Below, one piece after another: positions 48,092-58,004 of a stretch of 64,000 bases of DNA; within the stretch, counting starts at the first letter, position 1, and the number at the start of each line of letters is the position of its first letter. The DNA comes from Gammaproteobacteria bacterium (lineage in GTDB: Bacteria; Pseudomonadota; Gammaproteobacteria; UBA5861), in contig JAKSCV010000090.1 of NCBI GenBank assembly GCA_022360445.1, forward strand, positions 1 through 64,000. The letters run 5' to 3'. Made by a program: the position numbers and the translations under genes. The notes under the pieces were generated by a model. The model made no database searches, was not told where the DNA came from, and worked only from the letters and a program-made list of their open reading frames with translations.

Positions 48092-48877
48092 TTATGATGC
48101 GAGAATGAATCTCAAGCCAATCATGAGTAATAATGAGCCGATCAGCGGTTGCATAATCTTAAGTGATAGCTTAACAGCGACATGACTACCGACAAATACA
48201 CCCGGTAATGAGCCGATCAACAGGTAGAATAGCAATTCGAAGTCCATATTACCCATCTGATAATGCCCAACGCCAGCAACGCTCGTCAATACAACGGCGT
48301 GAACGAGATCTGTTCCGATAATGGCAGGCATAGATAAACGCGGGTACAGGATGATAAGCATGGCAGTTCCCAGTGCCCCCGCGCCAACGGATGATAAAGT
48401 CACTAACACGCCCAAAAGCACTCCGCAGGTAATGGTGAGTACACTGTGCCATTTTTCAATCTGGCGATGGAAAGGCTGCTGTGTATTTTCTGTCATGAAG
48501 CGCTGAATCTTGTCTCTGAAAAATACAGCGACGGACGTGAGCGTTAACGAGACTCCCAGCGTGATATTGATGAGATATTCGAGTTGTTCGGGAGATTCCA
48601 GTTGATCTAAAAAGCCAATGGTGACCAGACCGCTGGGGACACTGCCGAGTAACAAAAATACAACTATTTTCCATTCGACGAACTGGTTTTTCGCGTAAGC
48701 CCATATCCCACCGCATTTTGTGATAGCGGCATAAAATAAATCAGTACTCACTGCAACAACGGGCGGAATACCAAAGAGCACGATGAGTGCGGGCGTCATG
48801 AGCGCGCCGCCACCGATACCGGTCAGGCCAATGATAAAGCCCACAACGAGGCCGGCGAAACTGTATACAAATTCCAT
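48092..48877 (-). CDS. TauE/SafE-family membrane transporter
   Basis: A 261-residue membrane protein with about eight helices and the TauE/SafE repeats: VGFIIGLTGIGGGALMTPAL in the first half and LVTLSSVGAGALGTAML in the second. The family exports sulfite or sulfoacetate, or imports sulfate or related anions. Placed 39 bases ahead of cysI on the same strand, it most likely moves an oxidised sulfur compound for this pathway. No cysT/cysW sulfate transporter is in the window. Confidence 0.9.
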   Translation of the reverse strand: MEFVYSFAGLVVGFIIGLTGIGGGALMTPALIVLFGIPPVVAVSTDLFYAAITKCGGIWAYAKNQFVEWKIVVFLLLGSVPSGLVTIGFLDQLESPEQLEYLINITLGVSLTLTSVAVFFRDKIQRFMTENTQQPFHRQIEKWHSVLTITCGVLLGVLVTLSSVGAGALGTAMLIILYPRLSMPAIIGTDLVHAVVLTSVAGVGHYQMGNMDFELLFYLLIGSLPGVFVGSHVAVKLSLKIMQPLIGSLLLMIGLRFILAS

Positions 48878-48997
48878 TAATCAGGCACATAAAATGATCG
48901 TGTGTAGAGTATGCGTGCTTTTTTACAGAACCTAAAAGAATAAATGGAAATTATTTTATAGCGATAGGTAATTTATATGCGATCACGGATATTCGTT

Positions 48998-49012
48998 TTT
49001 AGTATAACTAAA
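48998..49012. promoter_or_regulatory. Dyad in the tauE/cysD intergenic region
   Basis: TTTAGT-ATA-ACTAAA is a 6+3+6 dyad in the 253-base gap between the divergent sulfur units, which is AT-rich and otherwise without features I can name. It may be part of the control region shared by tauE-cysI-cysH and cysDN; a CysB site would be expected here but I cannot assign one. Confidence 0.35.
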
Positions 49013-49130
49013 GGACCACATAGTTGTTCCAATTATAAATAATAAGGCTCAAAATACACTCAACTTAGTGTTCGCGTTCGAATGAATGACAATCCCCCGG
49101 TTTATTAATACTTAATGATCTAAAAATCTA

Positions 49131-50039
49131 ATGTCTGATTATTTTCTTACACACCTCAAACAGCTAGAAGCCGAGAGTATCTATATTATTCGGGAAGTGG
49201 CAGCCGCTTTTGAAAACCCCGTCATGCTCTACTCCATTGGCAAAGATTCAGCGGTGATGCTGCATTTGGCCAGGAAGGCTTTTTACCCTGGTAGGCCCCC
49301 TTTTCCTTTATTACACGTGGATACCACCTGGAAATTTCGGGCGATGATTGAGTTCCGCGATAAAATGGCGGCAGAAATTGGGATGGATTTAATCGTGCAT
49401 ACCAACCAGCAGGGTGTCGAACAAAATATTACCCCTTTTACACATGGCTCAAAGAAATACACCGACATTATGAAAACACAGGCACTCAAACAAGCATTAG
49501 ACACGTATCGCTTTGATGCTGCGTTTGGGGGTGCTAGGCGCGATGAAGAAAAGTCGCGGGCTAAAGAGCGTGTTTTTTCGTTTCGAGACCGGAACCATCG
49601 CTGGGATCCTAAAAATCAGCGCCCAGAGCTTTGGAGTATCTACAATACGCGCACTGACAAGGGTGAAAGCATCCGCGTTTTTCCATTATCAAATTGGACA
49701 GAGCTGGATGTATGGCAATATATCTATTTGGAAGGTATCCCGATTGTTCCTTTGTACTATGCCGCCGAGCGGCCTGTTGTAGAGCATGAAGGTGCTTTGG
49801 TTATGGTCGACGATGACCGCTTTCCACTGTCACCGGGCGAGGCGCCTAAAATGAAAAAGGTACGCTTTCGGACGCTGGGCTGTTACCCGCTGACCGGTGC
49901 GATTGAGTCCGAGGCGGACACCCTGCCTAAAATCATCCAAGAGATGCTGCTGGCCAGCACTTCCGAGAGGCAAGGACGTTTAATTGATCACGATCAAGCC
50001 GGTTCCATGGAAAGGAAGAAGATGGAAGGCTACTTCTAG
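49131..50039 (+). CDS. cysD: Sulfate adenylyltransferase subunit 2
   Basis: CysD, 302 residues, forms APS from sulfate and ATP, driven by the GTPase CysN. The PP-loop motif appears as [14 protein letters not shown], with later family blocks [16 protein letters not shown] and [14 protein letters not shown]. The length is standard. It starts the plus-strand sulfate activation unit, divergent from tauE; the cysN start is 94 bases further. Confidence 0.97.
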   Translation: MSDYFLTHLKQLEAESIYIIREVAAAFENPVMLYSIGKDSAVMLHLARKAFYPGRPPFPLLHVDTTWKFRAMIEFRDKMAAEIGMDLIVHTNQQGVEQNITPFTHGSKKYTDIMKTQALKQALDTYRFDAAFGGARRDEEKSRAKERVFSFRDRNHRWDPKNQRPELWSIYNTRTDKGESIRVFPLSNWTELDVWQYIYLEGIPIVPLYYAAERPVVEHEGALVMVDDDRFPLSPGEAPKMKKVRFRTLGCYPLTGAIESEADTLPKIIQEMLLASTSERQGRLIDHDQAGSMERKKMEGYF

Positions 50040-50133
50040 CATGCTTTACGGTGTTGATACCAAGTGTGAAATTAGGCAGTTTGTATAAAGATTGCCGCAT
50101 TGTTTTAACTCGCTACCTCTGCTTAAAAATATT

Positions 50134-51819
50134 ATGAGTCATCAATCTGAATTAATTGCCGAAGATATTGAGTCGTATCTGGCTCAGCATGAAAACAAGG
50201 AACTATTACGGTTTATCACCTGCGGTAGTGTGGATGATGGAAAATCCACGCTCATTGGCCGCTTGCTGCATGATTCTAAGATGATTTATGAGGATCAACT
50301 GGCTGCTGTTCAAAGTGAAAGTGAACGCTCAGGAAATGCCGGCGAGAATGTTGATCTGGCATTATTGGTTGACGGTTTGCAGGCAGAGCGCGAGCAAGGT
50401 ATTACGATTGATGTTGCCTACCGTTATTTCTCCACTAGTCGTCGCAAATTCATCATTGCAGATACGCCAGGTCATGAGCAATACACACGCAATATGGTAA
50501 CAGGCGCTTCAACGGCTGACTTGGCCGTCATCCTGATTGATGCGCGCAGCGGCGTGCTCGTACAGACCAAGCGGCACAGTTACCTCGTCTCTTTGCTTGG
50601 CATTAAACATACCATTGTGGCCATCAATAAGATGGACCTGGTTGACTATGACCAGTCGCGTTTTGATGAAATCAAAGCGGATTACTTGGCGTTTGCCAAG
50701 AAACTGGATATTTCCGACGTACACTTTATCCCCATTTCTGCGCTAAATGGGGATAATGTTGTTTCATCCAGTGAAGCCATGCCGTGGTATACCGGCAGAC
50801 CACTGATGGAGTCGTTGGAGACCGTCTCGATTTCGGACAACTATAACTTTGAAACCTTAAGGTTTCCGGTTCAATACGTTAATCGGCCTAACCCGGATTT
50901 CCGTGGCTACTGCGGCACCTTAACGGCAGGTACCGTCGCTCCAGGAGATGCAATAACCGTGCTGCCTTCAGGTAAGTCAAGCCGTGTCCGTTCGATCATA
51001 AGTTACGATGGTGAGCTAAATCTGGCTTATCCTCCCATGTCTGTCACATTAACGCTGGACGATGAAGTTGATATCAGCCGAGGAGATATCATCGTAAAGC
51101 CCGAGCAGGCTGGGGCATTGAAAAAGCGTTTTAACGCAACAATTGTGTGGATGTCTGAAGGTGCCTACCAGTTTGATCAACACTATGATGTTAAAATTGG
51201 AACCGCGACGACAGCGGGCCGGATCAACAGAATTCACCACCGAATTGATGTGAATACACTTGAGCAGCTACCGGCTGCAACACTTGAGCTAAATGAAATT
51301 GCCTTCTGTGAATTGTCAGTCGATCAGGCGATTCTTGCCGATACCTATCAAGACTACCGGGGCACAGGGTCGTTTATTGTGATTGACCGGTTGACTAATG
51401 CAACCGTAGCGGCAGGCATGATTAGCCCCGAGGCTAACACTGAGGCGGTGCGTCAAGTCATTGATCAGACAGTGGTTAAACAAACAGACTGGGAAATGCG
51501 ATTTGCTCAAAAAGCTGGGGTGATTCATATTCAGGGAGGTTCCCAGAAATTACGCTCACAAGCGGTTTATACGTTGGAAAAGAGGTTGTTCGGTGCCGGT
51601 AAGCTGGTTTTTACCGCAACAGATCACCAGCTGACTCAAATTGACCCAGAAGGTCGTCATCACTTGGTTAACTTTTTACTCGAAAAAGGTGCCCTCGTTC
51701 TGATAGATCAGTTGTACCCAGGCCTCCCTAAGCCTTTATATACGGTTGACCTGGGTGAGTCCTCACTGAATTTAATGGAGCATCTCGAACAAGCTTTTAA
51801 CGAGCTAGAAAAATATTAA
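50134..51819 (+). CDS. cysN: Sulfate adenylyltransferase subunit 1 with degenerate APS-kinase-like tail
   Basis: A 561-residue CysN. The GTPase part is intact: P-loop GSVDDGKS (31-38), DTPGH (110-114), NKMD (165-168), then two beta-barrel domains to about residue 450. The remaining ~100 residues do not belong to plain CysN (about 475). They look like the remnant of a CysC kinase: [20 protein letters not shown] then [12 protein letters not shown] matches the opening of the kinase half of CysNC, but the P-loop GLSGAGKST is lost and the centre is missing. The ATG at 50134 is used rather than an upstream in-frame ATG. Confidence 0.93.
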   Translation: MSHQSELIAEDIESYLAQHENKELLRFITCGSVDDGKSTLIGRLLHDSKMIYEDQLAAVQSESERSGNAGENVDLALLVDGLQAEREQGITIDVAYRYFSTSRRKFIIADTPGHEQYTRNMVTGASTADLAVILIDARSGVLVQTKRHSYLVSLLGIKHTIVAINKMDLVDYDQSRFDEIKADYLAFAKKLDISDVHFIPISALNGDNVVSSSEAMPWYTGRPLMESLETVSISDNYNFETLRFPVQYVNRPNPDFRGYCGTLTAGTVAPGDAITVLPSGKSSRVRSIISYDGELNLAYPPMSVTLTLDDEVDISRGDIIVKPEQAGALKKRFNATIVWMSEGAYQFDQHYDVKIGTATTAGRINRIHHRIDVNTLEQLPAATLELNEIAFCELSVDQAILADTYQDYRGTGSFIVIDRLTNATVAAGMISPEANTEAVRQVIDQTVVKQTDWEMRFAQKAGVIHIQGGSQKLRSQAVYTLEKRLFGAGKLVFTATDHQLTQIDPEGRHHLVNFLLEKGALVLIDQLYPGLPKPLYTVDLGESSLNLMEHLEQAFNELEKY

Positions 51820-51861
51820 AGAACGTAAGACGGATACCCAATTGAGTCTTTCGATCAGGCC

Positions 51862-51890
51862 TTTCATTTACTCAGTAATTCGCCTACAAT
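51862..51890 (+). promoter_or_regulatory. Possible promoter for rpsF operon
   Basis: TTTCAT (51862-51867) and TACAAT (51885-51890) are spaced 17 bases, about 84 bases before the rpsF start. The -35 match is weak. It is the only candidate I see in this gap. Confidence 0.3.
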
Positions 51891-51973
51891 TTGCGCCTTG
51901 GCTTTGTCGCCATACCCATTCGATTAACTCCTTGCCTCGCTCATAATGCTGGCAAAACCCATAAGGAGTCTCA

Positions 51974-52408
51974 ATGAGACACTATGAAATTGTGTTTCTG
52001 GTCCACCCTGACCAGAGTGAGCAAGTTCCTGCAATGGTTGAGCGGTATAAAACCTTAATCAACTCGGATGGTGGTAGTGTTCACCGCCTGGAAGATTGGG
52101 GTCGAAGACAGTTGGCTTACCCTATTAATAAAGTCTACAAAGCACACTACATCTGCATGAATATTGAGTGCAGTAAAAGTGTACTGGAAGAGCTGGAGCA
52201 AACATTCCGCTTCAACGACGCCATTATCCGTAATATGGTACTCAAACTTGACGAAGCCGTTACTGAGCCTTCATTTTTAGCAAAATCAAGTGATGAAAAG
52301 CCGCCAGCAGCCTCAAGCACTAATGATGAAAGCAGTGATGAGAAAAAAAACTCAGAGCCTGAAGAGGGTTCCGAATCATCGGATGAATCTTCTTCTGCCA
52401 GTGAATAG
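51974..52408 (+). CDS. rpsF: 30S ribosomal protein S6
   Basis: Ribosomal protein bS6, 144 residues, binds 16S rRNA with S18. The core (about 1-100) has the typical [20 protein letters not shown] start and the [15 protein letters not shown] block. The C-terminal ~40 residues are a low-complexity serine/acidic tail ([20 protein letters not shown]), longer than the glutamate tail known from E. coli S6, where RimK adds glutamates. The ATG at 51974 follows AAGGAG. It leads the rpsF-rpsR-DUF2232-rplI block. Confidence 0.97.
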   Translation: MRHYEIVFLVHPDQSEQVPAMVERYKTLINSDGGSVHRLEDWGRRQLAYPINKVYKAHYICMNIECSKSVLEELEQTFRFNDAIIRNMVLKLDEAVTEPSFLAKSSDEKPPAASSTNDESSDEKKNSEPEEGSESSDESSSASE

Positions 52409-52435
52409 CACCTGACATAATTGGGAGAAATTTAG

Positions 52436-52660
52436 ATGTCATCATTTCGTCGAAGAAGATATTGTCGTTTTACCGCGGAAGGCGTTAAAGAAATTGACTA
52501 CAAAGATTTAGATACACTCGGTGCCTACATTACTGAAACAGGGAAAATTGTCCCAAGTCGCATCACAGGGACAAAAGCAAAGTATCAGCGGCAGCTTGCC
52601 ACTGCAATAAAGCGAGCTCGTTATATTGCGTTGTTACCCTATTCAGATCAACATAAATAG
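52436..52660 (+). CDS. rpsR: 30S ribosomal protein S18
   Basis: Ribosomal protein bS18, 74 residues, forms a pair with S6 on the platform of the 30S subunit. The sequence has the usual [19 protein letters not shown] and [16 protein letters not shown] blocks. No cysteine cluster for zinc is visible beyond a single Cys near the start. It lies 27 bases after rpsF. Confidence 0.97.
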   Translation: MSSFRRRRYCRFTAEGVKEIDYKDLDTLGAYITETGKIVPSRITGTKAKYQRQLATAIKRARYIALLPYSDQHK

Positions 52661-52692
52661 TTCGCCGCGAAACGTAAGTTAAGGCCGCGAAG

Positions 52693-53592
52693 ATGTTTAC
52701 CGGGCTGGCATCTTTTACTATGAAAGGGGTGTGGCAGGCGAGTTTGGTCGCTGCCACAACGCTGGTTCTGGCACTGCTGTTTCCTTTATTTGTTTGGTTA
52801 AGTGGGGCTTTTGTCGCCTTGGTTTTCCTACGTAAAGGACTTTTACCTGGCTTCCAAGTCATTTTAGTAGCAGGGATAAGTGCTTCGTTATTTACGTGGT
52901 TTGCAACGGGCTCTGCACTGGTTGTGCTCGCGCCAGCTCTGCTCTTTTGGGCGCCCACAGCCGTTATTTCGTTAGTATTAAGAAATACAGTGGTATTGGC
53001 CAATAGTTTTTTAGTCGCGGCTGTATTCGGGTTTCTCATCGTTATTGGGATGTTTCTGTGGAACAGTGATCCATCGTCAGTTTGGCTACAAGCTTTTGAC
53101 GAAATGGGTCTGGTTGCAGATTTACCCGCGCAAATTACGGTAGACCCTGAGACAGTTGAAAGCTTTTTAACGGAAATATCCCGACTGATGACAGTCAGTT
53201 TGGCCGGTATGATCGTGTTGAGCGCGTTGATTAGTATGTTGTTGGCGCGTGTTTGGCAAGCCACGCTTTATAACCCAGGTGGGTTCGGAAAAGAATTTCG
53301 TTTGCTACACATGGGCCAAGTACCTGCGCTTATTGCAGTCTTAGTGGCTGCTTTATCGATGGCTGTGCAGAACGATATTTTGCTAGCGCTCTTTGTTGTT
53401 GTGCTATGTGTTTATCTGTTCCAAGGGCTAGCGGTATTTCATGCATTGATTGCCAGTCGTTCCATGAGCAATGGCTGGTTATTTGGCTTATACATCCTGC
53501 TCGTTGTGCTACTTCCGCAGATGGCAGTACTGTTAAGTACAGTAGGTGTGAGTGATACTTGGCTAAATTGGCGGCAGCGATTCGCAAAATAA
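52693..53592 (+). CDS. DUF2232 membrane protein
   Basis: A 299-residue membrane protein with about eight hydrophobic helices, matching the DUF2232 (YybS-like) proteins often found between rpsR and rplI in gammaproteobacteria. No catalytic motif is seen and the function is unknown. It begins 32 bases after rpsR and ends 47 bases before rplI, so it is probably co-transcribed with ribosomal genes. Confidence 0.85.
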   Translation: MFTGLASFTMKGVWQASLVAATTLVLALLFPLFVWLSGAFVALVFLRKGLLPGFQVILVAGISASLFTWFATGSALVVLAPALLFWAPTAVISLVLRNTVVLANSFLVAAVFGFLIVIGMFLWNSDPSSVWLQAFDEMGLVADLPAQITVDPETVESFLTEISRLMTVSLAGMIVLSALISMLLARVWQATLYNPGGFGKEFRLLHMGQVPALIAVLVAALSMAVQNDILLALFVVVLCVYLFQGLAVFHALIASRSMSNGWLFGLYILLVVLLPQMAVLLSTVGVSDTWLNWRQRFAK

Positions 53593-53639
53593 AAGGCCTG
53601 TTTAGCTTTAATTTTAAATTCAAACAACAGGGTTTGATC

Positions 53640-54098
53640 ATGCAAGTAATATTGATGGATAAAATTGAAAATTTAGGTAACCTAGGAGACGTTGTAGAAG
53701 TAAAACCGGGTTATGCACGTAACATGTTGCTTCCCCAAGGCAAAGCAAAAGTGGCAACAGCTGAAAATGTTAAAGAGATTGAAGCGCGTCGTGCAGAGCT
53801 TGAGAAAAAGTCAGCTGATGAACTCACGGCTGCCAAGGGCAGAGCGGCTCAAATTGAAGCGCTTGCAATCGTCATTACCGCGAATGCGGGCACTGAAGGA
53901 AAGCTCTTTGGCTCTATTGGCCCTCATGACATTGCTCAAGCTGCTTCGGATCAGGGTGTCACTCTTGAAAAACGCGAAGTACGCATGCCTGAAGGTCCTC
54001 TGCGCAGTGTAGGTGAGTACGAAGTTGCCGTTCATCTGCACACCGATGTGGATACTTTTGTCAAAGTTACGATAGAAGGTGTTGAAGAAACTGATTGA
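53640..54098 (+). CDS. rplI: 50S ribosomal protein L9
   Basis: Ribosomal protein bL9, 152 residues: an N-terminal domain with [19 protein letters not shown] and [16 protein letters not shown], a long connecting helix (about 45-75) and a C-terminal RNA-binding domain. It contacts 23S rRNA near the L1 stalk and limits frameshifting. The true start is the ATG at 53640; the frame is open upstream to 53559 within DUF2232 but the family begins at MQVIL. Confidence 0.97.
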   Translation: MQVILMDKIENLGNLGDVVEVKPGYARNMLLPQGKAKVATAENVKEIEARRAELEKKSADELTAAKGRAAQIEALAIVITANAGTEGKLFGSIGPHDIAQAASDQGVTLEKREVRMPEGPLRSVGEYEVAVHLHTDVDTFVKVTIEGVEETD

Positions 54099-54118
54099 GA
54101 GTGACTTTGGGTAAGGTT

Positions 54119-54149
54119 GCCTGTTCACCCAGCAGCTAGTGAACCAGGC
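54119..54149 (+). terminator. Candidate terminator after rplI
   Basis: GCCTGTTCAC (54119-54128) and GTGAACCAGGC (54139-54149) form a stem of about 10 bp with one bulged base and a 10-base loop, followed by ATTCATCTCCTTTTT. It lies 20 bases after the rplI stop, so it probably ends the ribosomal protein transcript before dnaB. Confidence 0.55.
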
Positions 54150-54249
54150 ATTCATCTCCTTTTTGGCTTTACATAACAGAGCCACATACGTTATTTATTA
54201 AATACTGAATCCAGTATACAAATGCCGGTAAGGCAAGTGCAAACTTGAG

Positions 54250-55644
54250 ATGATTGATAACCTTCCGTCTGAACAGCCAGAGGATGCCGACATCCGAAAA
54301 GCCAAACTGCCGCCCCATTCTACGGAGGCTGAGCAGGCTGTTTTGGGGGGGCTGATGTTACGTAACCAAGCATGGGATTCGATTGCGGACCGAGTCAGCG
54401 AAGAGGATTTTTATCGTCGGGATCACCGGGTTATTTTCCGGGCCATTGCCGAATTGGCAGAAAAAGACAACCCCCGGGACGTCATCACACTCTCGGAGTG
54501 GTTAGGTGAGCGCAGTGAATTGGATAATATTGGTGGCTTGGCTTACCTGGGCGCACTAGCACAGGATACACCGAGTGCTGCCAACATTGTTGCTTATGCG
54601 GACATTGTCCGCGAACGCTCTGTGCTCCGGCAACTGATTGAAGTGGGTAATGAAATAGCGGGGGCGGCTTACCAGGCTGATGGTCGTACCAGTAAAGATC
54701 TTCTGGACCAGGCCGAGTCTCGTGTTTTTGCTATCGCAGAACAAAGTAGCCGGACACAGCAAGGCTTCCAAAATATCCGCAGTGTGCTCGCCGGAGCGCT
54801 GGATCGGATCGATACGCTGTTCACCAGTGATTCCTCGGTGACCGGGTTGCCGACAGGGTTTGATGACTTTGATGAACTCACTTCGGGTCTTCAGGCTGGG
54901 GATTTGGTTATTGTGGCAGGCCGCCCGTCGATGGGGAAAACCACCTTTGCGATGAACATCGCCGAGCATGCGGCGATTAAAGGTGATGAGCCCGTTGCGG
55001 TCTTCAGCATGGAAATGCCGGGCGAACAACTGGCGATGCGTATGATCTCATCCTTAGGCCGTGTTGAACTTCACCGCCTGCGATCCGGAAACCTTACCGA
55101 TGCGGATTGGCCCCGTATTACATCAGCCATCTCTTTGCTCGACCAAAGAGGTCATTTGTTCATTGACGATACGCCTGGCCTGACGCCGATGGAACTCAGA
55201 GCGAGAGCTCGGCGCCTTAAACGAGAGCACGGTCTGAGCTTGATTGTCGTTGACTATTTACAATTAATGCAGGTTGCCGGACGAGGTGAAAACCGCGCCA
55301 CGGAAATCTCCGAAATCTCACGGTCATTAAAAGCACTGGCCAAGGAATTAAATGTGCCGGTTATTGTGCTTTCCCAGTTAAACCGTAGCCTTGAACAGCG
55401 TCCCGATAAACGGCCTGTCATGTCTGACCTTCGTGAGTCCGGTGCGATTGAACAAGATGCGGATGTCATCGTCTTTATTTATCGAGATGAAGTTTATAAC
55501 CCGGAAAGTAATGATAAAGGCACAGCTGAAATTCTCATCAGAAAGCAACGTAACGGCCCTATAGGTACTGTAAAGCTTACGTTTTTGGGGCAATACACCA
55601 AATTTGAAAACTTCATGCCTGAAGTTGAGTTTTATTCGGGGTAA
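54250..55644 (+). CDS. dnaB: Replicative DNA helicase
   Basis: DnaB, 464 residues, is the hexameric helicase at the replication fork. An N-terminal helical domain (about 20-120) is joined by a linker to the RecA-like core with Walker A GRPSMGKT (224-231) and the SLIVVDYLQLM Walker B strand. No intein is present. The gap upstream holds the rplI terminator; alr follows in close order, as in many gammaproteobacteria. Confidence 0.98.
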   Translation: MIDNLPSEQPEDADIRKAKLPPHSTEAEQAVLGGLMLRNQAWDSIADRVSEEDFYRRDHRVIFRAIAELAEKDNPRDVITLSEWLGERSELDNIGGLAYLGALAQDTPSAANIVAYADIVRERSVLRQLIEVGNEIAGAAYQADGRTSKDLLDQAESRVFAIAEQSSRTQQGFQNIRSVLAGALDRIDTLFTSDSSVTGLPTGFDDFDELTSGLQAGDLVIVAGRPSMGKTTFAMNIAEHAAIKGDEPVAVFSMEMPGEQLAMRMISSLGRVELHRLRSGNLTDADWPRITSAISLLDQRGHLFIDDTPGLTPMELRARARRLKREHGLSLIVVDYLQLMQVAGRGENRATEISEISRSLKALAKELNVPVIVLSQLNRSLEQRPDKRPVMSDLRESGAIEQDADVIVFIYRDEVYNPESNDKGTAEILIRKQRNGPIGTVKLTFLGQYTKFENFMPEVEFYSG

Positions 55645-55651
55645 TTCTAGT

Positions 55652-56722
55652 ATGCCTGACCGGGGAGTGCGTATCACCATAGACCTTCAGGCATTGCAAC
55701 ATAACTTTCAACTTGCGCAGCGATCTGCGCCTAATAGTAAAACGATGGCTGTCATCAAGGCTGATGCTTATGGTCACGGTGCACTTGAGTGTGGGCGAGC
55801 GCTTTCAGCCTACGCCGATGCTTATGCCGTGGTCTTTCTTGATGAAGCTAAAGCGTTGCGCGAAGCAGGTATTCATCAGCCAATACTCCTTCTACAAGGT
55901 TGTAGAAGTATTCATGATCTGGAGCAGGCCGCAGCCTTGGAGTTATGGACGGTTGTTCACTCAAAAGAGCAACTCCGTATGCATGAGCTTGCTAAGCTGC
56001 CTCAGCCTGTCACCGTGTGGCTTAAACTGGATACGGGCATGGGACGCCTCGGCTTTGCCCTTGCGGAACTGCCTGGAGTTTATGCGAGGCTGAGCGAATG
56101 TCAGTCCGTTTCACCTTCAATCACACTCATGACGCATTTGGCGTGTGCCGATGAGCGTCATAACCCGTTAACCTTAGAGCAATGTCAACGCTTTAGAAAG
56201 GCCTCAGCCAGTATGCCTTGCTCCCACAGTATTGCGAACTCAGCAGGCGTTTTGGGTTGGCCTATAACACATGCTGAGTGGAACAGGGTTGGTATCATGC
56301 TTTATGGAGGAACACCATTTGTTGACAGTTCTGCGGCTGACTTGGGATTAAAATCGGTGATGGATGTGGAGTCGACATTAATTGCCATCCAAAACCACGT
56401 GCCGGGGGACATGCTTGGCTACGGTGCAGAGTGGGTTTGTCCTGAAGCGATGCCGGTGGGCGTTGTTGCAATTGGGTATGGTGATGGTTACCCACGGGGC
56501 ATAAGAAACGGCAACGTGCTCATAGGAAAACAGATTGCGCGAATTATTGGACGGGTCTCAATGGACTCCTTATTGATTGATCTTCGGGGCATTACAGCGC
56601 ATGTTGGGGACAACGTCGTGCTCTGGGGCGCAAAGTTTCCGGTCGAAGAAGTTGCGCAGTCAGCCGCTACTATTAGTTATGAATTGATGTGCCAGATCAG
56701 AGGGCGACGACACTATCGCTGA
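55652..56722 (+). CDS. alr: Alanine racemase
   Basis: Alr, 356 residues, makes D-alanine for peptidoglycan with PLP. The PLP lysine is K36 in AVIKADAYGHG; the second catalytic region is GYGAEW. The ATG at 55652, 7 bases after the dnaB stop, is preferred to an in-frame ATG inside dnaB (55604). Confidence 0.96.
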   Translation: MPDRGVRITIDLQALQHNFQLAQRSAPNSKTMAVIKADAYGHGALECGRALSAYADAYAVVFLDEAKALREAGIHQPILLLQGCRSIHDLEQAAALELWTVVHSKEQLRMHELAKLPQPVTVWLKLDTGMGRLGFALAELPGVYARLSECQSVSPSITLMTHLACADERHNPLTLEQCQRFRKASASMPCSHSIANSAGVLGWPITHAEWNRVGIMLYGGTPFVDSSAADLGLKSVMDVESTLIAIQNHVPGDMLGYGAEWVCPEAMPVGVVAIGYGDGYPRGIRNGNVLIGKQIARIIGRVSMDSLLIDLRGITAHVGDNVVLWGAKFPVEEVAQSAATISYELMCQIRGRRHYR

Positions 56723-56773
56723 AGTGCTATCTGGAATCTATTGGTTCTAACCTTTTTAAACTGAGGAGGGCTT

Positions 56774-57877
56774 ATGATCAATATCCAGAAAAAACTTGTG
56801 CTCTTGACGTTAGCACTTTTTCTATCCGGTTGTTTTGCAAAGAAAACGCATGAGCAAATGTTCAGGGCTGACCCCGCTCGGAGCGGCTATGTTGGTATGG
56901 ACGCCGGCCCTTTTGTCCCTAAGGGGCAGGAAAAGTGGCGTTTTAAAACTCAAGGCCAAGTGTATTCGTCACCCGCCATAGCAGGGGGAGTTGTGTATGT
57001 CGGCAGCAATGATGAGTATCTCTATGCGGTATCGGTGCAAGACGGGCATTTATTGTGGAAGTATAAGGTTGCCGGGAACATTGAGTCGTCGCCTGCAGTC
57101 GGTCCCGATACCGTTTATTTCGGTAGTTGGGACAGTTATTTCTATGCAGTGAACATTCAAACGCAAAAGCTACGTTGGAGACAAAAAACCGGTAGCTTTG
57201 TCTACTCATCGCCGTTGTTAGTTGGGGATAGTGTGTATTTTGGGAGTGACGACTTTTATGTCTATGCTCTCAATGCACTGACCGGCGAAGTACGTTGGAC
57301 TTATCGGGCTGGTGCTGGAATTTACTCATCTCCAGCGCTCAGTGGATCCGTATTGGTTGTTGCCAGTTTGGATGGCATCGTACATGCCCTTGATCGGGAA
57401 ACGGGGAACAAGCTCTGGCAGTTTGATATTGGAAAACCGATTTACTCATCTCCCGTGATTGGTAACGGTCGTGTCTTTATTGGTGCGGATGATCGGTTTT
57501 TACGTGCTTTGGACCTGAGCACAGGTGAGGAAGTATGGCGTTTCCGTACCGGTGATAAAATTTATGCATCCGCAGCGTTCCACAACGATGCATTGATTTT
57601 TACCAGTAGCGATGGTTTTGTTTACGCGGTTGATAGCAAAACGGGCCTGAAAAATTGGGAGTACAAAACTTACGGGCCTATTTTTTCTTCACCCGTGGTG
57701 ACAGATAGCCAAGTTTATGTGACGAGCATGGATGGCTTTTTATATAGTCTGGACAGGTCTTCTGGAAAGGCTGTTTTGAAAAAAAACGTTGAAAAAGGAT
57801 TTTACTCTACGCCAGCGATCAGTCAGGGCTTAATTATTGTTGTAGGTAATGACGGCGAACTGGTTGCGTTTGAATAA
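56774..57877 (+). CDS. PQQ-like beta-propeller outer-membrane lipoprotein (BamB-like)
   Basis: A 367-residue lipoprotein with signal and lipobox LSGC (Cys20), followed by seven to eight repeats of a ~40-residue motif (for example VVYVGSNDEYLYAVSVQDG then W and SSPA), the pattern of PQQ-type beta-propellers. BamB, the Bam-complex scaffold lipoprotein, has this form, but its gene normally lies in the hisS-bamB-der set; this copy between alr and galU may be a relative with another role. Strong ribosome site GAGGAGG. Confidence 0.85.
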   Translation: MINIQKKLVLLTLALFLSGCFAKKTHEQMFRADPARSGYVGMDAGPFVPKGQEKWRFKTQGQVYSSPAIAGGVVYVGSNDEYLYAVSVQDGHLLWKYKVAGNIESSPAVGPDTVYFGSWDSYFYAVNIQTQKLRWRQKTGSFVYSSPLLVGDSVYFGSDDFYVYALNALTGEVRWTYRAGAGIYSSPALSGSVLVVASLDGIVHALDRETGNKLWQFDIGKPIYSSPVIGNGRVFIGADDRFLRALDLSTGEEVWRFRTGDKIYASAAFHNDALIFTSSDGFVYAVDSKTGLKNWEYKTYGPIFSSPVVTDSQVYVTSMDGFLYSLDRSSGKAVLKKNVEKGFYSTPAISQGLIIVVGNDGELVAFE

Positions 57878-57910
57878 GTGCTTTGTTAATCAGTTAGGAT
57901 AACAAGTAGT

Positions 57911-57916
57911 TATAAT
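57911..57916 (+). promoter_or_regulatory. Possible -10 element upstream of galU
   Basis: A perfect TATAAT about 90 bases before the galU start in an AT-rich 127-base gap. No clear -35 box; low confidence. Confidence 0.25.
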
Positions 57917-58004
57917 GGTTTAATATCTAAACAGTATTATTTCACAGGGATGTCTAACATCTGCACATTCAATAACCCTAAACCTAGATGAGGTTACTTC
58001 TAAT

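Noticed and set aside
52563-53264. 233-codon open frame on the minus strand
   Set aside because: Antisense to rpsR and DUF2232; low-complexity Thr/Ala/Lys composition typical of a shadow of a membrane protein.
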